Assembly: GCF_004366635.1 (NCBI RefSeq)
Contig: NZ_SORN01000009.1
Coordinates: 62,001 to 126,000, forward strand
Source of the DNA: Roseinatronobacter bogoriensis DSM 18756
GTDB taxonomy: Bacteria > Pseudomonadota > Alphaproteobacteria > Rhodobacterales > Rhodobacteraceae
Length of the DNA: 64,000 bases
Reading direction: 5' to 3'
Positions 1 through 6,201 of the stretch are shown one piece after another. A program made the translations under genes and the position numbers. Below the pieces are notes generated by a model. The model had not been told where the DNA came from and ran no database searches. It saw nothing but the letters and a program-made list of their open reading frames with translations. Each line of letters starts with the position of its first letter. Within the stretch, counting starts at the first letter, position 1.

Positions 1-317
1 CCCTCAACGCTTTGCATAAGGGCCTTTGGCCCGCCTGCAATCAAGTAAACTGTTCGCGTGTCGGGCCAGTTGAATGTGGGGCCAAGTTCTGTGCCATCCT
101 GCACCGCGATGCGGATAGATGTGCCCGCCCCGACATAGACCAGACGCCCGCCCGCCCTCAGTCCGGGCAATGCCCCTTCGACCGCCTCGGCTAGTACAGG
201 CAGCGCAGGACGAATGCTTTCGACTGCCGCAAGCTGGCTTTCCCATATGGCGGCAAGCGCGGTCTGGCTGTCCCAACTGTCAAGCATGCGGTAGCGTGGG
301 TCAGCGAGTTCTGTCAT
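1..317 (-). CDS. murQ: N-acetylmuramic acid 6-phosphate etherase, N-terminal part (cut by window edge)
   Basis: Reading leftward from the ATG at 317, about 105 residues are visible before the window ends. MurQ removes the lactyl ether of MurNAc-6-phosphate to give GlcNAc-6-phosphate in cytoplasmic peptidoglycan recycling. The visible part holds the SIS-domain sugar-phosphate loop YVGAGTS, then QDGTELGPTF and LIAGGPKAL, in the order found in MurQ. One difference is GAGTSIRI where most MurQ proteins have GAGTSGRL, so a related SIS-type amino-sugar enzyme is possible. The gene is divergent from a GlcNAc kinase and nagA, which fits the same pathway. The C-terminal half and stop codon lie outside the window. 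Confidence 0.8.
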   Translation of the reverse strand, partial: MTELADPRYRMLDSWDSQTALAAIWESQLAAVESIRPALPVLAEAVEGALPGLRAGGRLVYVGAGTSIRIAVQDGTELGPTFNWPDTRTVYLIAGGPKALMQSVE

Positions 318-433
318 CGGGATGGCCTTTGTACTTCATGGAACGCGCTGTGTATGTGTCGCTTGTCTGACCTTATCAAGCCCCGCCCTGCTTGGAAATC
401 GGCCCGACGCAACCGGGCTATCCCTCAATGTGC

Positions 434-459
434 AAAAACACCTTTTCATCCGTGTTTTT
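434..459. promoter_or_regulatory. inverted repeat between murQ and the GlcNAc kinase gene
   Basis: The 172-bp divergent spacer between murQ and the kinase gene contains an exact 8-bp inverted repeat, AAAAACAC at 434-441 and GTGTTTTT at 452-459, with a 10-bp spacer. It ends 30 bp before the kinase start codon. Its position suggests an operator for a regulator shared by the two divergent units. A hairpin role is less likely because it lies upstream of both genes. The binding protein is unknown. Confidence 0.35.
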
Positions 460-489
460 TTTGGCATGTGTGATGGCCAAGGGGGAAAG

Positions 490-1362
490 ATGCGGATTTA
501 TATCGGGCTGGATGGTGGTGGGTCTGGCTGCCGCGCGCAGGTTGAGTTGGCAGATGGGCGCAGGGGCGCGGTTCTGACCGGTGGCCCGGCGAATGTCGCC
601 ACTGACTTTGATGGCGCATTGCGCGCGGTATCGGACCTGCTGGGGCGGTGCATTGCGCAGGCAGACACTCACGCGCGGCTTCAGCCCATCATCGCGCTGG
701 GCCTTGCAGGCGCGACAGAGTCCGGGGCAATCGCGCAGATCAAGGCGCGCTTGCCGTACCCAGATCTGGAGATCGTCGGTGACATCGAGATTGCGTTGAT
801 GGGGGCATTTCCACGATCCGATGGGATCGTGATGGCTGTCGGCACGGGGTCTGTCGTGGCGCGGAAAGCGGCGGGTACTGTACAGCGCCTCGGCGGTTAT
901 GGTTTGGTGCTTGGCGATAACGGAAGCGGCGCATGGATCGGGCGAGAGGCGCTTCGACATAGCCTGTTGGCACATGATGGTCTGGCCGAGTCTGGCAGTT
1001 TGACCGATCTTGTCTGGGCGCGATACGGCTCAGTGCAGAAAATGATCGGCTTTGCCGCAACAGCGCGCCCTGCCGATTTCGCAGCCCTTGCCCCGCTTGT
1101 GCTGGAACAGGCGCAAGCGCATTGTCCGGTTGCCGGGGCAATTCTGGATGCGTCATCCCGCTATCTGCGCGGTGTAATCCGGCAATTGCAGGCAGGTCAC
1201 CCCGATTTGCCGGTGGCCGCGCTGGGTGGCTTGGGGCCTGCCCTGCTGGCGCGTATGATAGGGCAAGGCAGTGCGGATTTGCACTGCACAGAGCCAGCGG
1301 GAACACCCCTCGACGGCGCTTTATGGTATGCGCGTCGGTGTGAACAGAGGAAGTTGCCATGA
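490..1362 (+). CDS. BadF/BadG/BcrA/BcrD-family N-acetylglucosamine kinase
   Basis: This 290-residue ASKHA-fold kinase probably phosphorylates N-acetylglucosamine (or another amino sugar from the cell wall) to the 6-phosphate. The phosphate-1 loop IGLDGGGSGCRA is at the extreme N-terminus, the phosphate-2 loop AVGTGSVVA near residue 120, and GDNGSGAWIG follows, as in GlcNAc kinases of the BadF family. The ATG at 490 is chosen because a purine-rich AAGGGGGAAAG run sits just before it and the P-loop-like motif starts at residue 4; the frame stays open further upstream but that part resembles no protein. The stop overlaps the nagA start (ATGA), so the two genes are translationally coupled. murQ upstream and nagA downstream support a GlcNAc-6-P route. 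Confidence 0.8.
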   Translation: MRIYIGLDGGGSGCRAQVELADGRRGAVLTGGPANVATDFDGALRAVSDLLGRCIAQADTHARLQPIIALGLAGATESGAIAQIKARLPYPDLEIVGDIEIALMGAFPRSDGIVMAVGTGSVVARKAAGTVQRLGGYGLVLGDNGSGAWIGREALRHSLLAHDGLAESGSLTDLVWARYGSVQKMIGFAATARPADFAALAPLVLEQAQAHCPVAGAILDASSRYLRGVIRQLQAGHPDLPVAALGGLGPALLARMIGQGSADLHCTEPAGTPLDGALWYARRCEQRKLP

Positions 1363-2507
1363 CCCTTGTGCTGAAAGCTGCGCAGGTTTTTGACGGCACG
1401 CAAATGCACGCGCATGCGCATGTTGTGCTGGACAGCCGGGGGCGGGTTGCCGCGCTTTTGAGCGATGCGGCAGATATCCCCGATGATGCCGATGTGCAGG
1501 ATTTGGGCAATGTTGTGCTGGCACCGGGCATGGTTGATGTGCAGGTGAACGGTGGCGCGGGCGAGATGGTCGGCGCGCTGACCGATGTGGCGCAGCTTGG
1601 TCGTATTTGTGCCGCGCATACTGCACTTGGGGCCAGTGCCATATTGCCCACATTGATCACAAACACGCCAGAGGTAACGCGTCAGGTCATTGATGCTGGC
1701 CGCGCCGCTGCGCGTGAGGGGGTCAAGGGTTTTGCGGGGTTGCACTTGGAGGGGCCACATCTGGACCCCGCCCGCAAGGGTGCCCATGATGCGCAACTGA
1801 TCCGCCCGATGCAGGACCGCGATCTGTCAGAATTGCTGTCCGCGGCCCAAGACCTGCCTGCCTTGATGGTCACCCTTGCACCCGAAGCCGTGACGCTGGA
1901 CCAGATCAGTCAGCTTGCGCGCGCAGGTGTGATTGTCAGCCTTGGGCATACGGGGTGCAGTGCATCAGATGCGCAGCGCGCATATGATGCCGGCGCGCGC
2001 TGTGTCACGCATCTTTACAATGCCATGAGTGGAATGCAGGCCCGCGCGCCGGGGCTCATCGGGGCGGCACTGACAACAGGGTTGCAGGCCGGGATCATTG
2101 GCGATGGTGTGCATGTTGCGGCCGAACCCTTGCTGGTGGCATTGGCAATGAAAACCCCTGACGGGGTGTTTCTGGTCAGCGACGCGATGGCCGTAGCGGG
2201 CACTGACTTGCAAGCGTTCAATCTGGATGGGCGGCGGGTCATACGTACAAATGGCCGACTTACGCTTGAGGATGGAACGCTTGCGGGCGCGGATGTCAGT
2301 TTGCCGCAATCTGTGGCGCATCTGGTTGGGCTTGGTGTTGCGATTGAGCGTGCTTTTGCGATGGCCACACGCATTCCCGCGGATATTATCAATGCCAGCG
2401 ATCGCGGCAGGATCAGTGTTGGCGCACGGGCTGATTTCACCGTTCTGAAACCCGATTTGTCAGTGCACTCTATCTGGCAGGGGGGCGAGGTTTTCTGGCG
2501 ACACTAA
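1359..2507 (+). CDS. nagA: N-acetylglucosamine-6-phosphate deacetylase
   Basis: This 382-residue amidohydrolase deacetylates GlcNAc-6-P to glucosamine-6-P, the step that commits recycled amino sugar to catabolism or to new cell wall. Family motifs are visible in order: VLAPGMVDVQVNGG near residue 55, GLHLEGPHLDPARKGAHD near 128, SLGHTGCSASDAQ near 193, CVTHLYNAMSGM near 213 (metal and substrate histidines), and FLVSDAMAVAGT near 270 with the catalytic Asp. Length is normal for NagA. The ATG overlaps the stop of the kinase gene by four bases. No glucosamine-6-phosphate deaminase gene (nagB) follows; the operon ends at the hairpin at 2520-2551. Confidence 0.93.
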   Translation: MTLVLKAAQVFDGTQMHAHAHVVLDSRGRVAALLSDAADIPDDADVQDLGNVVLAPGMVDVQVNGGAGEMVGALTDVAQLGRICAAHTALGASAILPTLITNTPEVTRQVIDAGRAAAREGVKGFAGLHLEGPHLDPARKGAHDAQLIRPMQDRDLSELLSAAQDLPALMVTLAPEAVTLDQISQLARAGVIVSLGHTGCSASDAQRAYDAGARCVTHLYNAMSGMQARAPGLIGAALTTGLQAGIIGDGVHVAAEPLLVALAMKTPDGVFLVSDAMAVAGTDLQAFNLDGRRVIRTNGRLTLEDGTLAGADVSLPQSVAHLVGLGVAIERAFAMATRIPADIINASDRGRISVGARADFTVLKPDLSVHSIWQGGEVFWRH

Positions 2508-2519
2508 CGCTATTACAGG

Positions 2520-2551
2520 TGCAACGGCGGCTTGGATCTGCCGCCGTTGCA
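2520..2551. terminator. strong hairpin between convergent nagA and EF-hand gene
   Basis: GCAACGGCGGC (2521-2531) and GCCGCCGTTGC (2540-2550) form a perfect 11-bp stem with an 8-base loop, extended to 12 bp by T2520/A2551. It lies 13 bases after the nagA stop and 29 bases after the convergent EF-hand gene on the other strand. No long T run follows on either side, so it may act as a weak bidirectional terminator or as a 3'-end stabiliser. Confidence 0.6.
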
Positions 2552-2579
2552 TTATGTCGAAGGTCGTCGCGAAAACCTG

Positions 2580-2837
2580 TTAGTCTGCGTCCATAGCTTC
2601 GGTATCGGTGATCAGACCAGCTTCGCGTGCCGCGTCATATTCTTCCTCAGACACCTCGCCGTCGCCATCAGTGTCGATCAGGAAAAAGGCTTCTGGTGTG
2701 ACCTCTGGATGGGCATCCATGAAGGATTCCATGCTCAGGGGGAAGTCATGCTCTGCGTCATGGTCATGCGTGTCAGCCAAGGCCGGTACAGCAGTCAGTG
2801 CAAAGAAGCTTGCGACCAGTGCGATATGCTTTTTCAT
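2580..2837 (-). CDS. small secreted EF-hand calcium-binding protein
   Basis: This 85-residue protein begins with a clear Sec signal peptide (MKKHIALVASFFALTAVPALA, cleavage likely after ALA near residue 21) and is otherwise acidic. Residues about 55-66 form one canonical EF-hand loop, DTDGDGEVSEEE, with acidic or oxygen ligands at positions 1, 3, 5 and 12. An acidic histidine-containing stretch (DTHDHDAEHD) follows the signal sequence. It is probably periplasmic and binds Ca2+. A good Shine-Dalgarno (GAGGAG) lies 7 bases before the ATG. Single-EF-hand periplasmic proteins are common in marine alphaproteobacteria, but their role is unknown. It is a single-gene unit, convergent with nagA. Confidence 0.8.
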   Translation of the reverse strand: MKKHIALVASFFALTAVPALADTHDHDAEHDFPLSMESFMDAHPEVTPEAFFLIDTDGDGEVSEEEYDAAREAGLITDTEAMDAD

Positions 2838-3382
2838 CTTTCATCTCCTCGATATGTTCTAAGGGTGTTTGCAGCTGCACAGATGAAACGGATGATCGGA
2901 ACCGCTGGTTCCTTGCCGGTACCGGCGCAAGCAAAACACCGCTTGTCTTGATCTGCGCGCAGGACTTGCGGTGTGCGAAATTATGGTTCTTGTCGCCTTT
3001 CGCGCGAAAGTCATCATTTCGCCAAAATGCATTTTTACGCTGCGTATCAGACGCGGTGTGAAGATTGGCACGCGTTTTCTGAAGCGATGGAAGAAAGGAA
3101 AAATCATGTATCTGCTTCGTCGATCAGGGTCAGAGTCAGGACTTCACGCGTTCAGGGCATGGACTGACCAAGCGATGAATTGTCCGTTTTCAGAAAACAC
3201 TAAGTTAAAATCCAACGATCAGGTTCCTATATGACGCCCATCGGTGAAAAATCGCTCAAGAATTTTACGCGCGTAGACTTTTTGTTCTTTCAATGATAAT
3301 TAAGAAAGCCTTGGTAGTGAATGAACGTTGCTATACTTACCCCCCGCAATTACCCCCTGCCCCAATAAGTTAAGAGCTTGCA
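2838..3382. other. non-coding stretch between the EF-hand gene and the ExoX-like gene
   Basis: I see no convincing gene in these 545 bases. Close to the EF-hand gene are two neighbouring perfect inverted repeats: GGAACC/GGTTCC (2898-2912, 3-base spacer) and the 12-base palindrome GCCGGTACCGGC (2915-2926), about 60-90 bases upstream of its start codon. The right half becomes AT-rich towards 3280-3350 and probably carries the promoter of the plus-strand gene at 3383. Confidence 0.5.
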
Positions 3383-3616
3383 ATGCACGTGATCCGTTTC
3401 TTAATCATAATGCTGGCGAGTGCGCTTGCTATGGGCGTATTTATCCGCATGTCGGGCGGGTCTTGGGGTCAGACGGCTGCGATGGTTGTCGGTACAATGG
3501 TGTTTCTCCAGTTCCTGTACCTGACATTAATTTTTTATCTCACATGGCACAGATCGCAGCGAAAGTCGCAACCTGTTCGAGATAGCCGAAACGCGATAAC
3601 GCGCAGCGGTGCTTGA
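3383..3616 (+). CDS. small two-helix membrane protein, candidate ExoX/SyrA-type exopolysaccharide repressor
   Basis: This 77-residue protein has two hydrophobic segments (about residues 4-21 and 31-54), the second ending in YLTWHRSQRK, then a short basic tail. The pattern of RF near the start, GS/GGSW between the helices and QFLYL within helix 2 resembles the small ExoX/SyrA proteins that restrain exopolysaccharide production post-translationally in rhizobia, usually by acting against ExoY. The gene sits at the far end of an exo cluster that includes an exoY homologue, and faces the last gene of that cluster with only 11 bases between the stops. Family membership is judged by eye and function is inferred from context. 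Confidence 0.55.
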   Translation: MHVIRFLIIMLASALAMGVFIRMSGGSWGQTAAMVVGTMVFLQFLYLTLIFYLTWHRSQRKSQPVRDSRNAITRSGA

Positions 3617-3627
3617 TCGCGCTCAGA

Positions 3628-4650
3628 TCAGCATTTCTCATTCTTTTGTATTTGAGTTCCAGACGTAGTTTGAAGTCCTTGGACAAAACCGGCGTTGCGG
3701 TTTTGATCCCGATAATTCTCGAACAACCGGCGGACAAAACGAAAATAAGAACCTGGCCCTTTTCGTGCGATTTTTCGCAATCGGGCGGTGGTATTTGGTT
3801 GGATCATAGATCGGGTTTCCATACAAAGCACCGGCTTTCCAGAAGCGTTTGCAATATCTTTGGCCTGCCATGCGCAGCTTTCAATGAATAAACCGGAGTC
3901 GATGCTCTTATAGAAATTTCCCTTGAAGTGCCCGATCCCCCCATTTGCTTTGCGTTCTGCGTTGCTATCGGCTGGGTGCATGATCAGTTTGTCATAGGTA
4001 ATGCCGTGCTTGTGTAGCCATGTTTCGGTCACGGCGCGGTATTTTTCCAGTCTGCCAGTGACAAGCCAGCCAATGCGCGATGTTGGCAGGTAAAGTGGCT
4101 CTGCCGAGTGTAGAAAGCGCGCATAGCGTTCTGCTTCGTCATCCTCCTCTAGGGTGCAGTCCCTGCACAAGACACCGTCGATATCGACGCACCATTGATT
4201 GATCGCACTGTGATGCATGACATTCCATGCAAAGAAATGCCGCAAGACCGGAACGGTTTTTCCATAAAAATCAACAAGTGGCGCGCCGGTGGGTGTGGCA
4301 TAGATAACGGCAATCTGAATCCTGTGGGGCAGCGCCCGGCGTTCCAGTTCGGCGCGGATCTCGCGCATTTGCGCACCAGTCCCGACGCTGTCATCGACGA
4401 TCAACACCTTTAGCGGCGTTTCATCGGTTTCAGAAACCGATTTCCGCAACTTGCGATGGCCCGAAGCGATCAGCCGCCCGTCAAACAACCCTTCGAGATC
4501 GGTCACAGGCAGGTTCAGATGAAGCGCAATCATACTGGCGGGCACCAATCCGCTGCGCGGCACTGCAACAATCAGATCAAGATCACGTGGCAAGTTCGGC
4601 AACATGCGAACAACATCGGCTTCAAGATCGGCGTAGCTTTTGAATTCCAT
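3628..4650 (-). CDS. phosphoribosyltransferase-HAD fusion protein of the exo cluster
   Basis: This 340-residue protein has two domains. The N-terminal half is a type I phosphoribosyltransferase fold with the PRPP loop VLIVDDSVGTGA near residue 82-93 and an upstream AVPRSGLVPA element. The C-terminal half starts at WCVDIDGVLCRD near residue 152, the DxDxV/T motif 1 of HAD phosphatases, followed by WLVTGRLEKYR (motif 2-like Thr) and later GLFIES (acidic motif). No substrate can be named. It could be a sugar- or nucleotide-phosphate enzyme serving precursor supply, or a regulatory protein. It begins 14 bases after the exoQ-like stop, so it is the last gene of the exo operon. Confidence 0.75.
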   Translation of the reverse strand: MEFKSYADLEADVVRMLPNLPRDLDLIVAVPRSGLVPASMIALHLNLPVTDLEGLFDGRLIASGHRKLRKSVSETDETPLKVLIVDDSVGTGAQMREIRAELERRALPHRIQIAVIYATPTGAPLVDFYGKTVPVLRHFFAWNVMHHSAINQWCVDIDGVLCRDCTLEEDDEAERYARFLHSAEPLYLPTSRIGWLVTGRLEKYRAVTETWLHKHGITYDKLIMHPADSNAERKANGGIGHFKGNFYKSIDSGLFIESCAWQAKDIANASGKPVLCMETRSMIQPNTTARLRKIARKGPGSYFRFVRRLFENYRDQNRNAGFVQGLQTTSGTQIQKNEKC

Positions 4651-4664
4651 GAAAATCTCTCGGG

Positions 4665-5939
4665 CTAGATGGTAGCGGTGCGTTTGGTCTGAGGGGTGCG
4701 CCTGGCAGGGCGAAGTTGTGGCAATTCACGCGCGGCCCGAAGGCCGTAAACCAGCGATGCAAGCGTCATGACAGAGAGGGCATGAAACTCGAAGAAAACC
4801 GGCACTTCGACCAATGACAGGACAAGCACGAAACACAGTGCCATGAAGCAGAACATCGCGGGCGCCCCGCTTGCGTGCAAAAGCCAACGGCTGCAAAGCA
4901 CAAAGGCAGGCGCAAGCAGGCTGAGTTGCAGCAGCACCCCGATCAGTCCGATTTCGACTGCATTTGACAGATACAGATTGTGAAAATTGAACCCCGATTT
5001 GGAACCGATGTGAAACTCTGCCCAGATGGATTCTGCGATTGCATTGCCTTCGACCCAGAAAGCGCTGTAGCCACTGCCCAGAAAGGGCGACCGCGCAATC
5101 TGGTCTATTGCCACCATCCACAGATCAGTTCTGCCTGTAAGCGACGGGTCCTTGCCCGTCACCTCGAACACAAAGTTCATGATCATGTCACTCAGTGCGA
5201 GTGCGACCAGCACGCCCGCAATCGCAAGGGTCCAAAGCCACTTTATGCGCTGCGTTCTGCGTGCAGGTGGTAGTTTATGAGAACGTATGATGACCAGTGC
5301 AACAGCCAGCACGAAAAGCGAGGCAATGGCCGCCCCGGCAGATTCTGCCATGATGATCTGAGGGATGCCCATAAGCACGCCGCCAAACCCGGCCAGCCGC
5401 CATGCCTTGGTCTGGCTGGCATCCATGACCAGCGCAAAGGAACACAGGGTCAGCGCGACCATTGTGAAGGCATAATAGTTCTTGCTGTCGAAAATGCCGA
5501 TCCAGATGCCATCGGCCCGTGTGTCGCCAATCAGCAGGCTGGCGATGCCAGCAGTTGCCAGTGCAATAAAGAGGATGCGAAGAAACACAATGGGCGACAG
5601 GCGCTGCGCCAGGGTGACTGCGACCATGAATGTCACAAGAAGCTGTATGCCATGCCGAAGCGATAGATGCGGATGCTCTGACCACAGAACGCTAAGGATA
5701 CACCACAGCGGGAACAGCCAGACCCACCAGTATTCGCGCACCTCGCGCAAGGTCAGGTCCAACCGCCGCGCCAATAGTAGAACGCCGGTCAACAGAAAAA
5801 TCAGCACACCGTTGCGCCCCAGATGGGAAACGAACACCAGCGAGGTCAGACTTGCCAGACCAAGCAGCGCGTTCGGGCACAGGTTTATTACCCGCGTCCT
5901 GCGCGCTTTGCGTGTGGCCTGCCATTGTGCGTAATCCAT
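4665..5939 (-). CDS. exoQ: O-antigen ligase/polymerase-family protein, ExoQ/Wzy-like
   Basis: This integral membrane protein of about 424 residues has ten or more predicted helices and a central periplasmic loop with KDPSLTGRTDLW and FLGSGYSAFW, features of the Wzy_C/WaaL superfamily. It probably polymerises lipid-linked repeat units in the periplasm, as ExoQ does for succinoglycan. The ATG at 5939 is chosen because it lies one base beyond the stop of the preceding small gene; an open extension to 5978 lies within that gene. The C-terminal tail is basic and cytosolic. It is between the small unknown gene and the PRTase-HAD gene in the exo operon. Confidence 0.8.
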   Translation of the reverse strand: MDYAQWQATRKARRTRVINLCPNALLGLASLTSLVFVSHLGRNGVLIFLLTGVLLLARRLDLTLREVREYWWVWLFPLWCILSVLWSEHPHLSLRHGIQLLVTFMVAVTLAQRLSPIVFLRILFIALATAGIASLLIGDTRADGIWIGIFDSKNYYAFTMVALTLCSFALVMDASQTKAWRLAGFGGVLMGIPQIIMAESAGAAIASLFVLAVALVIIRSHKLPPARRTQRIKWLWTLAIAGVLVALALSDMIMNFVFEVTGKDPSLTGRTDLWMVAIDQIARSPFLGSGYSAFWVEGNAIAESIWAEFHIGSKSGFNFHNLYLSNAVEIGLIGVLLQLSLLAPAFVLCSRWLLHASGAPAMFCFMALCFVLVLSLVEVPVFFEFHALSVMTLASLVYGLRAARELPQLRPARRTPQTKRTATI

Positions 5940-5940
5940 G

Positions 5941-6201
5941 TCAGTCTTCCGCAAGTGCACACAGGACAGAACCAGCACTCAGGCAAGCCTTTCGGGCTGC
6001 CCGGTGGTTATCCGTCTGTCTGGATGGTTGTCGAGGCGCGAAATGCCCCATGTCAGAGTTCAGTTTTTCGGTTTGCAAGAGATCAGACCAGTTATTCGGT
6101 TGTCCTTTGAGAAAACGGGCGGTCTCGGCGGGACAGACCAGTTTACCATCACCCGACCCTGCCCATGCAATGGGCACCTCAGGCAGAGAGTGCTCACGCA
6201 T
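5941..6201 (-). CDS. small unknown protein between the exoP-like and exoQ-like genes
   Basis: The open frame fills exactly the gap between the exoP-like stop (6194) and the exoQ-like start (5939). The ATG at 6201 overlaps the exoP stop (ATGCGTGA) and its TGA at 5941-5943 is one base from the next ATG, an arrangement typical of a translationally coupled real gene. The 86-residue product is polar and has no signal peptide or membrane helix. It contains a WAGSGDGKLVCPAETARFLKG segment near the N-terminus and ends in a Cys/Ala-rich ALAED-like tail. I do not recognise a family. It may be an accessory factor for chain-length control. Confidence 0.5.
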   Translation of the reverse strand: MREHSLPEVPIAWAGSGDGKLVCPAETARFLKGQPNNWSDLLQTEKLNSDMGHFAPRQPSRQTDNHRAARKACLSAGSVLCALAED

